This document shows, one piece after another, positions 7,647 through 17,061 of a DNA stretch of 64,000 nucleotides (within the stretch, counting starts at the first letter, position 1; each line of letters starts with the position of its first letter). Source of the DNA: Desertivibrio insolitus (GTDB lineage Bacteria > Actinomycetota > Actinomycetes > Actinomycetales > Microbacteriaceae); assembly GCF_017355965.1 (NCBI RefSeq), contig NZ_JAFIQW010000003.1:86001-150000 (forward strand), given 5' to 3'. Made by a program: the position numbers and the translations under genes. The notes under the pieces are model-generated. The model had not been told where the DNA came from and made no database searches. It saw only the letters and a program-made list of their open reading frames with translations.

Positions 7647-10076
7647 GTGAGCACCGAGACCAGCGGCCAGAGCGTGAGCGCCGAGACGACGCCGAACCCC
7701 GATGCGCCGGTGGTGCAGGTGGGTCCGGATGCCGGCACCGAGACCGGCCAGGCCGGCGACGGCGCCCGGCCGGGCAGCCGCCCCGCGGCATCCGTCGACA
7801 GTGTCGCCAACGCCGTCGCGACGCCCGACAAGGAGCAGCCCTACGCCGCCCTCGGGCTGAAGCCCGACGAGTACCAGCGCATCCGGGAGATCCTCGGCCG
7901 CCGCCCCACGAGCGGCGAGCTGGCCATGTACTCCGTCATGTGGAGCGAGCACTGCTCCTACAAGAGCTCGAAGATCTACCTGCGCCAGTTCGGCCAGAAG
8001 GTCAGCCCCGCGATGAAGCAGCGGCTGATGGTCGGCATGGGCGAGAACGCCGGCGTCGTGGATGTCGGCGAGGGCTGGGCGGTCACGTTCAAGATCGAGT
8101 CGCACAACCACCCGAGCTACGTCGAGCCGTTCCAGGGCGCGGCCACGGGTGTCGGCGGCATCGTCCGCGACATCATCTCGATGGGCGCGCGCCCCGTCGC
8201 GGTCATGGACCAGCTGCGCTTCGGCGCGATCGACCACCCCGACACCGCCCGCGTGGTGCACGGCGTCGTCGGCGGCATCAGCTTCTACGGCAACTGCCTC
8301 GGCCTGCCGAACCTGGGCGGCGAGACCTACTTCGACCCGGTGTACCAGGGCAACCCGCTCGTCAACGCGCTCGCGGTCGGCGTGCTCCGCCACGAGGACC
8401 TGCACCTCGCCAACGCCCGCGGCGTCGGCAACAAGGTCGTGCTGTTCGGCGCCCGCACGGGCGGCGACGGCATCGGCGGCGCGTCGATCCTCGCATCCGA
8501 CACGTTCGAGGACGGCGGCCCGACCAAGCGTCCCGCCGTGCAGGTCGGCGACCCGTTCGCCGAGAAGGTGCTCATCGAGTGCTGCCTCGAGCTGTTCAAG
8601 GGCGAGCTCGTCGAAGGCATCCAGGACCTCGGCGCCGCCGGCATCAGCTGCGCGACCAGCGAGCTCGCCTCGAACGGCGACGGCGGCATGTACATCGAGC
8701 TCGACAACGTGCTGCTGCGCGACCCCACGCTCACCGCCGAGGAGATCCTCATGTCGGAGAGCCAGGAGCGGATGATGGCGGTCGTCCGTCCCGAGAAGCT
8801 CGACGCGTTCCTCGCGGTCACCAAGAAGTGGGACGTCGAGACGAGCGTGCTCGGCGAGGTCACCGACACCGGCCGCCTCGTCATCAACTGGCACGGCGAG
8901 GAGATCGTCAACGTCGACCCGCGCACTGTCGCGGTCGACAGCCCCGTCTACGAGCGCCCCGTCGAGTACCCGAGCTGGATCGACGCCCTCAACGAGGACA
9001 CCGCGGCGAACCTCCCCCGCCCGACGGCCGGCGACGACATCAAGGGCGACGTGCTCGCCCTCGTCGCGAGCGCGAACCTCGCCGACAAGAGCTGGATCAC
9101 GAACCAGTACGACAAGTACGTGCTCGGCAACACCGCGCTGAGCTTCCCGGATGACGGGGGCATGGTGCGCGTCGACGAGGAGTCGGGCCTGGGCTTCGCC
9201 GTCGCCACCGACGCGAACGGCCGCTACTGCCAGCTCGATCCGTATGAGGGCGCCCGCCTCGCCCTTGCCGAGGCGTACCGCAACGTCGCCGTCACCGGCG
9301 CCACCCCCGTCGCGGTCAGCGACTGCCTCAACTTCGGCAGCCCGGAGAACCCCGAGGTCATGTGGCAGTTCAAGCGGGCCGTCGAGGGCATCAGCGACGG
9401 ATGCCTCGAGCTCGAGATTCCCGTGACCGGCGGCAACGTCTCGTTCTACAACCAGACCGGCGACCAGCCGATTCACCCGACGCCCGTCGTCGGCGTGCTC
9501 GGCATCGTCGACGACGTCGCCCGCCGCATCCCGTCCGGTTGGCAGGACGACGGCCACAACATCTACCTCCTCGGCACGACCGACCTCGAGCTCGACGGCT
9601 CGGCGTGGGCCGGGACCGTGCACGGACACCTCGGCGGCCGCCCGCCGAAGGCCGACCTGCAGCGCGAGAAGGACCTCGCCGGTCTGCTTCACGGCGCCGC
9701 GCAGGAGTCGCTCATCGGTAGCGCCCACGACCTCGCCGACGGCGGTCTCGCTCAGGCGCTCGTCGAGAGCGTGCTGCGCTTCGGCATCGGCGCGCGCGTC
9801 TGGCTCGGCGACATCCTCGACCGCGACGGCGTCGACGCCGCGACCGCGCTGTTCAGCGAGTCGACCGGCCGCGTGATCGTGTCGGTGCCGCGCGAGGACG
9901 ACGTTCGCTTCCTCGGGCTCTGCGAGGGCCGCGGCTACCCCGTGCTCCGCATCGGCGTCACGGATGCCACGAGCGACACGCTCGAGGTGCAGGACCTGTT
10001 CACGGCCTCGATCGACGAGCTGCGCGAGGCCTCGCGCGGCACGTTGCCGCAGTACTTCGGCGCGACGATCGGCTGA
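7647..10076 (+). CDS. purL: Phosphoribosylformylglycinamidine synthase subunit PurL
   Basis: The large catalytic subunit of FGAM synthase, 809 residues, of the short (type II) class that works with PurS and PurQ. The catalytic/ATP region [12 protein letters not shown] is near residues 97-108. [23 protein letters not shown] and [13 protein letters not shown] follow, with the repeat half ([28 protein letters not shown]) beyond residue 550. The open frame runs back to 7275, but that part overlaps the preceding gene; GTG 7647 gives an alanine/glycine/threonine-rich N-terminal tail of about 60 residues before the conserved core. The tail is unusual and the true start could be further in. Confidence 0.94.
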   Translation: MSTETSGQSVSAETTPNPDAPVVQVGPDAGTETGQAGDGARPGSRPAASVDSVANAVATPDKEQPYAALGLKPDEYQRIREILGRRPTSGELAMYSVMWSEHCSYKSSKIYLRQFGQKVSPAMKQRLMVGMGENAGVVDVGEGWAVTFKIESHNHPSYVEPFQGAATGVGGIVRDIISMGARPVAVMDQLRFGAIDHPDTARVVHGVVGGISFYGNCLGLPNLGGETYFDPVYQGNPLVNALAVGVLRHEDLHLANARGVGNKVVLFGARTGGDGIGGASILASDTFEDGGPTKRPAVQVGDPFAEKVLIECCLELFKGELVEGIQDLGAAGISCATSELASNGDGGMYIELDNVLLRDPTLTAEEILMSESQERMMAVVRPEKLDAFLAVTKKWDVETSVLGEVTDTGRLVINWHGEEIVNVDPRTVAVDSPVYERPVEYPSWIDALNEDTAANLPRPTAGDDIKGDVLALVASANLADKSWITNQYDKYVLGNTALSFPDDGGMVRVDEESGLGFAVATDANGRYCQLDPYEGARLALAEAYRNVAVTGATPVAVSDCLNFGSPENPEVMWQFKRAVEGISDGCLELEIPVTGGNVSFYNQTGDQPIHPTPVVGVLGIVDDVARRIPSGWQDDGHNIYLLGTTDLELDGSAWAGTVHGHLGGRPPKADLQREKDLAGLLHGAAQESLIGSAHDLADGGLAQALVESVLRFGIGARVWLGDILDRDGVDAATALFSESTGRVIVSVPREDDVRFLGLCEGRGYPVLRIGVTDATSDTLEVQDLFTASIDELREASRGTLPQYFGATIG

Positions 10077-10090
10077 TCGACCCCGCAACC

Positions 10091-10128
10091 GACGAGGGCG
10101 CTCCCGCTGCGGCGGGGGCGCCCTCGTC
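10091..10128 (+). terminator. Rho-independent-type terminator after purL
   Basis: A perfect 10-base arm GACGAGGGCG (10091-10100) pairs with CGCCCTCGTC (10119-10128); CTCCCGC and GCGGGGG extend the stem inward. A short GTTA follows. It lies 14 bases after the purL stop. Confidence 0.75.
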
Positions 10129-10266
10129 GTTACTCCCGCACGGCGGCGCGACCCTACCCGCCCTACCGGCCATGCACCGCACGCACCCGCGCGCCGAAAC
10201 ACGGCCGCAACGAGACGCCGGTACGGTTCACCGGGCGCCACGGCGGCGTCGGGAAGGCGGAGCATC

Positions 10267-11544
10267 ATGGCCATCTGGAAAACGCACGGAGACGGTCGCA
10301 CCGTCGAGGCATCCGCGATCGTCCTTCCGGAGGAGCGACTGAGCTGGCCGCGCACGATCGGCCTCGGCGCTCAGCACGTCGTCGCGATGTTCGGCGCGAC
10401 GTTCCTCGTGCCGCTGCTCACCGGGTTCCCGCCGTCGACGACGCTGCTGTTCTCCGGGCTGGGCACGCTGCTGTTCCTGCTGATCACCAAGAACCGGATG
10501 CCGAGCTACCTCGGCTCCTCGTTCGCGTTCATCGCGCCGCTCGTCGCGGCCGTCGAGTCGAACGGCCGCGGCGTCGCGCTCGGCGGCGTGATCGTCGTCG
10601 GCATCCTGCTCGCCCTCGTCGGTGTGATCGTCAACCTCTCGGGCACCCGCTGGCTCTCCGCGGTGATGCCGCCCGTCGTCGCCGGCACGATCGTCGCGCT
10701 GATCGGGTTCAACCTGGCACCCGCCGCGAAGAACAACTTCGAGGCCTCCCCGGTCATCGCGTCGATCACCCTGCTCACGGTCGTGCTCGTCTCGGTGCTG
10801 TTCAAGGGACTCATCGGGCGCCTCGCGATCCTCATCGGCGTCGTCGTCGGCTACGCGGTCGCCGCGCTCGCGGGTGAGGTGACGCTCGACCTGACCGGCG
10901 TCGCCTGGTTCGGCCTGCCCGAGTTCACCCTCCCGGTGTTCGACCTCGCCTACCTGCCCGTGTACCTGATGTTCGTGCCGGTCGTGCTGCCGCTCATCGC
11001 GGAGAACCTCGGCCACGTGAAGGGCGTCGGCCAGCTCACCGAGCGCGACCTCGACCCGCTCGCCGGACGCACCCTCTTCGCCGACGGCCTCGCCACGGTG
11101 ATCGCCGGCATCGGCGGGGGCTCGCCCACCACCACGTACGGCGAGAACATCGGCGTCATGAGCGCGAGCCGCGTCTACTCGACCGCGGCCTACTGGGTCG
11201 CGGGAATCGTCGCGATCCTGCTCGGCCTCTCCCCCGTCGTCGGCGCGATCATCTTCTCGGTGCCCGCCGGCGTGCTCGGCGGCATCACGACGGCGCTCTA
11301 CGGCCTGATCGGCATCATCGGCGTGCGCATCTGGGTCGAGAACCGCGTCGACTTCAGCCGTCCGAAGAACCAGTTCTCGGCGGGCGTCGGCCTCATCATC
11401 GCGATCGGTGACTTCACCCTCAACGCGGGCGCGGTGTCGTTCGGCGGCATCATTCTCGGCACCGTCGCGTCGCTCGTGATCTACCACCTGATGACGTTCC
11501 TCGGGCGGCTCCGGGGCACGGACGTCCCGGGCGCGGCGCACTAG
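10267..11544 (+). CDS. Uracil/xanthine permease family transporter (NCS2/UraA-like)
   Basis: A 425-residue polytopic membrane protein that imports a nucleobase with protons. The first transmembrane span carries the NCS2 motif LGAQHVVAMFGATFLVP. The substrate-site block LPLIAENLGHVKGVGQLT near residue 240 and GGSPTTTYGENIGVMS near 285 are diagnostic, and about 12-14 hydrophobic segments follow one another. UraA-like uracil transport is most likely from the QHVVAMFG motif, but xanthine or other bases cannot be excluded. ATG 10267 follows GGAAGGCGGAG. Proximity to pur genes suggests salvage, although a terminator separates it from purL. Confidence 0.9.
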   Translation: MAIWKTHGDGRTVEASAIVLPEERLSWPRTIGLGAQHVVAMFGATFLVPLLTGFPPSTTLLFSGLGTLLFLLITKNRMPSYLGSSFAFIAPLVAAVESNGRGVALGGVIVVGILLALVGVIVNLSGTRWLSAVMPPVVAGTIVALIGFNLAPAAKNNFEASPVIASITLLTVVLVSVLFKGLIGRLAILIGVVVGYAVAALAGEVTLDLTGVAWFGLPEFTLPVFDLAYLPVYLMFVPVVLPLIAENLGHVKGVGQLTERDLDPLAGRTLFADGLATVIAGIGGGSPTTTYGENIGVMSASRVYSTAAYWVAGIVAILLGLSPVVGAIIFSVPAGVLGGITTALYGLIGIIGVRIWVENRVDFSRPKNQFSAGVGLIIAIGDFTLNAGAVSFGGIILGTVASLVIYHLMTFLGRLRGTDVPGAAH

Positions 11545-11560
11545 CGTCGCGGAGCGATCG

Positions 11561-11590
11561 GGAGGGCCGGGCATTCACGCTCGGCCCTCC
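11561..11590. terminator. Shared terminator between the NCS2 permease and the convergent SDR gene
   Basis: GGAGGGCCG (11561-11569) pairs perfectly with CGGCCCTCC (11582-11590) around a 12-base loop, with CTCGTTT following on the plus strand. It sits between two convergent stops, so it may work in both directions. Confidence 0.7.
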
Positions 11591-11596
11591 CTCGTT

Positions 11597-12517
11597 TCAG
11601 ACCTCGAACGTCCGCCCGGTCCAGTCCTCCGACAGCTCCCACAGCCGCCGCCCGAACTCCGGCGAGGCGGATGACTCGACGGGCTGCTGCAGCACGGGCC
11701 GCCCCTTCAGCAGGTACTGCGGCCCGACGTACTCGCCGCCGACGAGTGACGGGTCGAGCGCGGCACGCACGATGGGCGCGGCGCCCCGGTTCTTGCCCTG
11801 GGCGGCGGCGGCCATCGGTGTGAGCGCGACGCGGGCGAGCGGGGTGACGTCGTTGATCCCTTCGCGGCGCTTGGAGAGCGTGTCGAGCGACAGCCCGGGG
11901 TGCGAGACGACGGTGGTGACGTCCCGTCCGGCGGCCCGTGCCCGGCGGTCGAGCTCGAAGCCGAAGCCCTGCGCCATGTGCTTCGAGAAGCCGTAGGAGC
12001 GCCAGAAGCTGTACTTGCGCTCGCTCTGCAGGTCGTCGGCGTCGAGCGGCACCTGCACGGTCGCGAGCGACCCGAGCGTGACGACGCGGCTGCCGGCCGT
12101 GCGGGCGAGCGCCGGCCAGGCGAGCGCCGTGAGCAGGAAGTGTCCGATGTAGTTCGTGCCGACGGTCATCTCGTGGCCGTCGCGGGTGATCTCGCGCCAG
12201 CGCGAACCCGACGTGATCCCCGCGTTGAGCACGAGGCCGTCGAGGCGCCCGTACTCGGCGAGGGCCTCACCCGCGCGCCGGATGGAGGCGAAGTCGGCGA
12301 GATCGAGCTGCACCGCGTCGAGCGAGGCGCCCGGAACGTTCTCGCGAATGCGCTGCTGAGCGGCCGCCGCCCGCTCGAGGCTGCGCGAGGCGAGCACGAC
12401 GTGGGCGCCGGTCGACGCGAGCTGCTCGCTCACGAAGTAGCCGAGGCCGGCGTTGCCGCCGGTCACCACGAAGGTGCGGCCGGCCGAAGCGGGAAGGCGG
12501 GAGGGAAGCCAGGTCAC
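11597..12517 (-). CDS. Short-chain dehydrogenase/reductase (SDR)
   Basis: A 306-residue NAD(P)-dependent oxidoreductase. The cofactor motif TGGNAGLGYFVSEQLA (TGxxxGxG) is near residue 16, LVLNAGI gives the NAG block, and the catalytic pair is in SYGFSKHMAQ (Tyr-x-x-x-Lys, here YGFSK), with the serine in VVTLGSLA. It resembles retinol-dehydrogenase/protochlorophyllide-reductase-like SDRs; substrate unknown. The open frame extends to 13078 through the next gene's region, so the start is placed at GTG 12517, just before the fold (TWLPSRLPASAGRTFVVTGG). It ends a run of minus-strand genes. Confidence 0.83.
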   Translation of the reverse strand: MTWLPSRLPASAGRTFVVTGGNAGLGYFVSEQLASTGAHVVLASRSLERAAAAQQRIRENVPGASLDAVQLDLADFASIRRAGEALAEYGRLDGLVLNAGITSGSRWREITRDGHEMTVGTNYIGHFLLTALAWPALARTAGSRVVTLGSLATVQVPLDADDLQSERKYSFWRSYGFSKHMAQGFGFELDRRARAAGRDVTTVVSHPGLSLDTLSKRREGINDVTPLARVALTPMAAAAQGKNRGAAPIVRAALDPSLVGGEYVGPQYLLKGRPVLQQPVESSASPEFGRRLWELSEDWTGRTFEV

Positions 12518-12585
12518 CTGATCGACCCTAGGAGCGGATGCCTGGGGGTCGCCCGCCTGCCGCCTGTGAGACGGCCCGCGCCGGG

Positions 12586-13149
12586 TCATCCGTTCGCCGG
12601 ACGCACCTCGTAGATCAGCCGGGCGAATTCGCCGACCGCGGTCGCGGACACCAGGTGCAGCCGATCCGACTCGATCCGCCGCGGGAACAGCGGCGCCCCG
12701 CCCGTCAGCGCGACCGGCGCCACCGAGATCGCGATCTCGTCGAGCGCGCCGGCGTCGAGGAACTGCCCGGCGAGGTCGCCGCCGCCGACGACCCAGATGT
12801 CGCCGTCGCCGGCCGCCTCGCGGATGGCGGGCAGCACGTCGGCCACCGACCCTGAGACGAAGCGGATGTCGGCGCCCTCGGGCTTCGGCAGCTGCCTGCT
12901 CGTGAACACGAACACGGGCTTGTCGCCGTGGAACTCGCGCCACTTCTCCGGGTTCGCGAGGATGTCTGACTCGGCGAGCACCCACTCGTACGACGTGGAG
13001 CCCTCGACCATCACGGTCGCGGTCTGCGGCAGCAGTTCCGCGTCGGCGGACTCGCCGCCGGGCACGGCGAAGAGCCATGCCAGCGAGTTGTTCTCGTCTG
13101 CGATCCAGCCGTTCAGGCTCGTCGCGGTGTCGAAGATGATCTTCCCCAT
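12586..13149 (-). CDS. Dihydrofolate reductase family protein (RibD C-terminal domain)
   Basis: A 187-residue stand-alone reductase-type domain like those of RibD and YyaP/YwjB. The N-terminus GKIIFDTATSLNGWIADENN is the usual first strand and loop. EKWREFHGDKPVFVFTSR and DIWVVGGGDLAGQFLDAGALDEI supply the NADPH-binding GGG loop. LTGGAPLFP near the end is typical. The physiological substrate of this subfamily is unknown. ATG 13149 is the natural start. It lies 31 bases downstream of the chorismate mutase gene in the same direction. Confidence 0.82.
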   Translation of the reverse strand: MGKIIFDTATSLNGWIADENNSLAWLFAVPGGESADAELLPQTATVMVEGSTSYEWVLAESDILANPEKWREFHGDKPVFVFTSRQLPKPEGADIRFVSGSVADVLPAIREAAGDGDIWVVGGGDLAGQFLDAGALDEIAISVAPVALTGGAPLFPRRIESDRLHLVSATAVGEFARLIYEVRPANG

Positions 13150-13180
13150 GCGCGCAGGTTAGGAGCGACCACCGACACCG

Positions 13181-13528
13181 TCACTCGGCGGAGGTGGGGG
13201 CTCCGAGCGCCTCGTGGTGCTGGATCACCTCGGCGACGATGAAGTTCAGGAACTTCTCGCTGAAGTCGGGGTCGAGCCGGGACTCCTCGGCGAGCGAGCG
13301 CAGGCGGGCGATCTGCACACGCTCCCGCTCCGGGTCGCTCGCCGGCAGCCCGCTCGCCGCCTTGAGCCGCCCGACCTGCTGGGTCAGCTTGAAGCGCTCG
13401 GCGAGCATGTGCACGAGAGCGGCGTCGATGTTGTCGATCGAGTGCCTGATCTCGGTGAGCTCCTCGAGCACCTCGCGCTCGTCACCGCTCAGCGGCCTGC
13501 CGGTCAGATCCATCGGTCGAGCGTCCAT
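13181..13528 (-). CDS. Chorismate mutase (AroQ-type, monofunctional)
   Basis: A 115-residue all-helical chorismate mutase, converting chorismate to prephenate for phenylalanine and tyrosine. The first helix has EIRHSIDNIDAALVHMLAERF, with the usual Arg and the IDxID pattern. The second has QVGRLKAASGLPASDPERE with the substrate-binding lysine, and the last helix ends FLNFIVAEVIQHHE. Start is ATG 13528 or ATG 13513 (five residues shorter); the fold begins after both. The stop lies 31 bases before the reductase gene. No other aromatic-pathway gene is nearby. Confidence 0.88.
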   Translation of the reverse strand: MDARPMDLTGRPLSGDEREVLEELTEIRHSIDNIDAALVHMLAERFKLTQQVGRLKAASGLPASDPERERVQIARLRSLAEESRLDPDFSEKFLNFIVAEVIQHHEALGAPTSAE

Positions 13529-13565
13529 GGGTCGAGCGTAGCGAAGCCCACTCCTTCCGCGGCGG

Positions 13566-14426
13566 TCAGGCCAGCGAGGCGAGGGTCGGCGTGAGCTCGT
13601 CCGCGAGTTCCCGCGCGAGGTAGCCGAGCGGGCCGATCCGCGCCGCGAGTCGGTTGCCGGCCGCGCCGTGCAGGTAGGTGCCCCAGACGGATGCCTCGAG
13701 GGGCGACGCCCCGCGCGCGACGAGCCCCGCCACCGCGCCAGAGAGCACGTCGCCGCTGCCCGAGGTGCCGAGCCCCGGACCGCCGACGGGGGCGGTGAGG
13801 AGGCGGCCCGAGCCGTCCGCGACGTAGTCGCGGCACGTGACCACGGCGTCGAAGCGGCGGGCGATCTCGGCGACATCCGCCGCCAGGTCGTCGACGTCGC
13901 GCCCGAGCAGGAACCCTGCCTCGGTCTCGTTCGGGGTGAGGATGAGCGGGCCGCGTACGGCCGAGCGCAGTTCGTCGTGCGTCGCCAGGCAACCCAGCGC
14001 GTAGGCGTCGAGCAGCACGGGCGTCTCCGCGTCGAGCATCGGCACCAGGTGCTCGAGCAGCGTGGCGGCCTCGTCCGGATCGTCGAGCCCGGGGCCGACG
14101 ACGACGACGCCGGCCTCGGTCTCGCCCTTCAGCGCGTCGGCGGCGGTGCCCGCGACGCTGCCACCGGGTGTCTCCGGCAGCCCGACGACGCCGGCTTCGG
14201 GGAACGCGACGGCGAGGGCGGGCGCGACCGACTCGGCGACGGCGATGGTCAGCCGCCCGGCGCCGACCCGCAGCGCGCCGTGGCCGGCGAGGGCTGCGGC
14301 GCCCGGGGTCTTGCGGGCGCCGCCGACGACGAGCACGTCGCCGCGGTCGTTCTTCGAGCTGCCCGGCTGCGGCAGCGGCATCGAGGCGAGCAGGGCGCGG
14401 TCGACGGTTTCAGACGCGGGTGCCAT
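13566..14426 (-). CDS. nnrD: ADP-dependent NAD(P)H-hydrate dehydratase (NnrD)
   Basis: A 286-residue stand-alone dehydratase domain that repairs hydrated NAD(P)H. Ribokinase-like features are clear: GDVLVVGGARKTPGAAALAGHGALRVGAG near residues 29-57, LILTPNETEAGFLLG near 167-181, and the anion-hole GTSGSGDVLSGAVAGL near 226-241. The epimerase half (NnrE) is absent, so it must be a separate gene elsewhere. Its start overlaps the end of the phosphatase gene by 17 bases, which implies co-transcription. Confidence 0.88.
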   Translation of the reverse strand: MAPASETVDRALLASMPLPQPGSSKNDRGDVLVVGGARKTPGAAALAGHGALRVGAGRLTIAVAESVAPALAVAFPEAGVVGLPETPGGSVAGTAADALKGETEAGVVVVGPGLDDPDEAATLLEHLVPMLDAETPVLLDAYALGCLATHDELRSAVRGPLILTPNETEAGFLLGRDVDDLAADVAEIARRFDAVVTCRDYVADGSGRLLTAPVGGPGLGTSGSGDVLSGAVAGLVARGASPLEASVWGTYLHGAAGNRLAARIGPLGYLARELADELTPTLASLA

Positions 14427-15117
14427 CGGTCTCTCCTCGGTGGGTGGTGATCTCGGCCAGGTGAGCGACGTCGTTGACGCTCTCGGCGGTCCAGCCGCCG
14501 GCGGTGCGGGCCAGGCGGGTGAGGGCGGCGTTCGGCATGGGGTTCGCGCGCGCCTCGTCGAGCAGGGGGCGCTCCTCGAACCGCTCGCACACGTAGCGGA
14601 ACAGCGTCACCACGGCGTCGTGGGTGACGACGAGCACCTCCCCGTCGACGTCGTCGAGGTCGCGCAGCAGGCTGCGCAGCCGCAGCGCGACATCCGCCCA
14701 CGACTCGCCGCCCGGCGGGCGGTAGTAGAACTTGCCGTGCCAGCGCCGGCGCTCGGCCTCGGCGGGGTGGAGCGCGTCGACGCCGCGCGACGTCAGCGCA
14801 TCGAGGATGCCGAGTTCCCGGTCGCGCAGCCGCTCGTCGACCGTGACCTCGGGGCTGAAGCCGGCGGTCTCCAGCGCGATCGCAGCGGTCTGACGAGCGC
14901 GGACGTAGGGCGAGACCCACACCTGCTGCGGCGCCGGCAGCGTGGCGAGGTGGCGGCCGGTCGCCTCCGCCTGCCGGCGGCCGAGCTCCGTGAGCTCGAC
15001 GTCGGCGTCGCGGGCCGGCACGGCGATGCGCTCGTCGCCGCGGCGCTCCGCCTCGGCGGCGGCCACGTTGGCCTCGCTCTCGCCATGTCTCAGGAGCGTC
15101 AGCCGCGTGACCGTCAT
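14410..15117 (-). CDS. Histidine phosphatase family protein (phosphoglycerate mutase-like)
   Basis: A 235-residue phosphatase of the RHG superfamily. The catalytic histidine is in LTLLRHGESEANV near residue 11. WVSPYVRARQTA, VDERLRDRELG and the second histidine VVTHDAVVTLF near 161 complete the site. The substrate is unknown; members act on phospho-sugars, phospho-proteins or cofactors. It is the first gene of the tightly packed minus-strand run phosphatase, nnrD, chorismate mutase, reductase, SDR. Confidence 0.85.
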   Translation of the reverse strand: MTVTRLTLLRHGESEANVAAAEAERRGDERIAVPARDADVELTELGRRQAEATGRHLATLPAPQQVWVSPYVRARQTAAIALETAGFSPEVTVDERLRDRELGILDALTSRGVDALHPAEAERRRWHGKFYYRPPGGESWADVALRLRSLLRDLDDVDGEVLVVTHDAVVTLFRYVCERFEERPLLDEARANPMPNAALTRLARTAGGWTAESVNDVAHLAEITTHRGETDGTRV

Positions 15118-15147
15118 CCCCTCACGCTAGCCCTGGCGACCCGAAGG

Positions 15148-15783
15148 TTAACGCGGACGCGGTACGACGGGTCCGGATGCCGCGGCGAGCCGCTTCTCGA
15201 GGCCCGCCCGCACGCGCGGCCAGTCGTCCACGATGACGCTGAACACGGCGGCGTCGCGCCACGAGCCATCCGCCCGTCGCTTGTCGCGGCGCACGATGCC
15301 CTCGAAGGTCGCGCCGATGCCCGCGATCGCGGCGCGGGAGCGCTCGTTCAGCACGTCGGCCTGGATTTTCACGCGGCCGAAGCCCGAGTCGAACGCGAGC
15401 CCGAGCAGCAGCAGCTTCGTCTCGGCGTTCACCGCGGTGCGCCAGACCTCGGGCGCGTAGGCGGTCCAGCCGCGGTGGGTCGCCTCGTTCGGCTCGTCGA
15501 AGTCCCCGAGCGTCGAGGTGCCGACGACGAGGCCGTCGGCCGGTCCGCCGACGAGGCGGACGACGTAGGGGTTGTTGCGCTCCCGGTTGTAGTACGCGTC
15601 GGCGAAGGCGCGGAAGTTGGCGGCATCCGTGGGCAGCCCGGCCGGACCGCCGCCGTAGCCGCCGGCGAAGACCTCGGGCCGGGCGATGGCGGCGAAGAGG
15701 TCGCCGTAGTGCTCCTCGGTCAGCGGTTCGAGGCGCACGAAGCGCCCGCTCAGCGAAGCGGGCGTGGGGCGACGGGCCGACAC
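15148..15783 (-). CDS. GNAT family acetyltransferase, RimJ/RimL-like
   Basis: A 211-residue acetyltransferase with the RimJ/RimL layout: GRFVRLEPLTEEHYGDLF at the start, a GTSTLGDFDEPNEATHRGWTAYAPEVWRT centre and VLNERSRAAIAGIGATFEGIVRRDKRRADGSWRD at the end (quoted in pieces: the N-E-R-S motif and the final R-D-K block). Such enzymes acetylate protein N-termini or small amines. The GTG 15783 start is only 19 bases downstream of fliW in the same direction, so it may be the last gene of the flagellar fliW operon; whether it has a flagellar role is unknown. Confidence 0.8.
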   Translation of the reverse strand: MSARRPTPASLSGRFVRLEPLTEEHYGDLFAAIARPEVFAGGYGGGPAGLPTDAANFRAFADAYYNRERNNPYVVRLVGGPADGLVVGTSTLGDFDEPNEATHRGWTAYAPEVWRTAVNAETKLLLLGLAFDSGFGRVKIQADVLNERSRAAIAGIGATFEGIVRRDKRRADGSWRDAAVFSVIVDDWPRVRAGLEKRLAAASGPVVPRPR

Positions 15784-15802
15784 GGTCGAGCGGGTCGCGA
15801 GC

Positions 15803-16177
15803 TCAGTTCGCGAGGGGCAGCTCGGCGGCCAGCGGCAGGTCCTGGTCGAGGATCACCTGGTTGCCGACCCCCGTCGTCGCGTTGACCACGATGGGCGCGA
15901 GCAGGTTGACCCGGATGCCGGCGTCGTGCGGCGTCGCGACGAGGAGCACGAGGGCGTCCTCCGGTGCGGTGATGCCGAGGCGCGAGGCATCCTCGTCGGA
16001 GAGCTCCGGCTGGTACGTCGCCGCGTGCACCGACGCGTCGAGCACGAACACGCGCAGCGGCCCGTCCGTCGACTCCATGGCGAAGACGCCGGGGGCGCCG
16101 TCGAGTTCTCGGAGTTCGAAGCTGCGGTGCGGGGCGAGCCCGGGCGGCGGCTCGAGCAGGCTGAGGGTGGCGCTCAT
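15803..16177 (-). CDS. fliW: Flagellar assembly factor FliW
   Basis: A 124-residue FliW. In Bacillus subtilis FliW binds flagellin and, when free, binds CsrA and prevents it from repressing flagellin translation. The family pattern is visible: PGLAPHRSFELREL at the N-terminus, the central strand PLRVFVLDA, and LVLLVATPHDAGIRVNLLAPIVVNATTGVGNQVIL, which is the conserved C-terminal block. Its start overlaps the flgL stop by four bases. csrA (42903) and fliC (20189) are in the same locus, so all three partners of the switch are present. Confidence 0.93.
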   Translation of the reverse strand: MSATLSLLEPPPGLAPHRSFELRELDGAPGVFAMESTDGPLRVFVLDASVHAATYQPELSDEDASRLGITAPEDALVLLVATPHDAGIRVNLLAPIVVNATTGVGNQVILDQDLPLAAELPLAN

Positions 16178-17061
16178 CGGAGGTAGTCCAGGAGGGTGGC
16201 GGGCAGGGCTCGGGCGGTGACGGCGAGGGCGCGCTGGTAGGCGTTCTCCTGGAACTGCAGCTCGAGCAGCTGCTCGGCGAGGTCGAGGTCCTCGACGCCG
16301 GCGCGGCTCGTCTCGAGCTCGACGTTGCGGGCCATCAGATCCTCCTGCGTACGGAGCACGAGCGAGTGCCGCGAGCCGACCTCCGCGCTCGCGCCCACGA
16401 TACCGGCGGTGACTTGATCGAAGCGCGCGATGTCGCCGGAGATCGAGGTGCCCAACTTCAACTTCGCGGCCAGATCGTCAAGCACCCGGAACACGCTGTT
16501 GTCGCCTTCGCCGAAGATCTTCGCGCCGTCGGCATCCACGCGGACGGTCACGCCCTCCGCGATCTCGCGGTTCACCACACCGGACACCGGTGTCGCGTCG
16601 TAGTCGGGGCCAGATCCGAACGCGCTGCCCGCGTCGCTGGTGCCCGCGAAGACGCTGCGGCCGAGGTACGTCGAGTTGGCCTGCTGAAGAAGGCTGTCGC
16701 GCAGGCCGGTGAGCTCTGCCGCGATCGCGTCGCGTGCCGTCTGCGACATCGAGCCGTCGTTGGAGCCCTGGAGCAGCAGCACGCGCGCCCGCCCAACGAG
16801 CTCGGTGCTGCGCGAGAGCGCCGAGTCGATCGTGGTGAGCCAGCCCTCCGCATTGTCGGCGTTGCGGGCGTGCTGCGCGTTGGCGGCGATGTCGGACCGC
16901 ACCTGCATGCTCGTCACCGCGCCGCGGGGGTCGTCGGAGGGCTTGCCGATCGCGGCGAGCGACGAGGCCCGCTCCTGCGCGACGGCGAGCGTGTTCTTGC
17001 TCGACTGCAGGTTGCTCTGCGCGGCGCGCAGCAGCGACTGATCCGTGATCCGTCCGATCAT
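16174..17061 (-). CDS. flgL: Flagellar hook-associated protein 3 (FlgL)
   Basis: A 295-residue hook-filament junction protein exported by the flagellar type III system. The N-terminus MIGRITDQSLLRAAQSNLQ and the flagellin-like helix that follows match FlgL. The C-terminal helix ELQFQENAYQRALAVTARALPATLLDYLR (ending at the stop) is the conserved D0 region. The short central part contains the VNREIAEGVTVRVDADG strand found in flagellin-family proteins. One-base overlap with flgK upstream and four with fliW downstream show a single operon. Confidence 0.94.
   Translation of the reverse strand: MIGRITDQSLLRAAQSNLQSSKNTLAVAQERASSLAAIGKPSDDPRGAVTSMQVRSDIAANAQHARNADNAEGWLTTIDSALSRSTELVGRARVLLLQGSNDGSMSQTARDAIAAELTGLRDSLLQQANSTYLGRSVFAGTSDAGSAFGSGPDYDATPVSGVVNREIAEGVTVRVDADGAKIFGEGDNSVFRVLDDLAAKLKLGTSISGDIARFDQVTAGIVGASAEVGSRHSLVLRTQEDLMARNVELETSRAGVEDLDLAEQLLELQFQENAYQRALAVTARALPATLLDYLR

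Noticed and set aside
7530-10355. 941-residue open frame antisense to purL
   Set aside because: It is a GC-rich shadow: arginine, alanine and histidine-rich with no recognisable domain, and purL on the other strand is unambiguous.
11597-13078. 493-residue frame as a single SDR
   Set aside because: Its first 187 residues overlie the RibD-like reductase gene in another frame; the SDR fold starts at about 12517.
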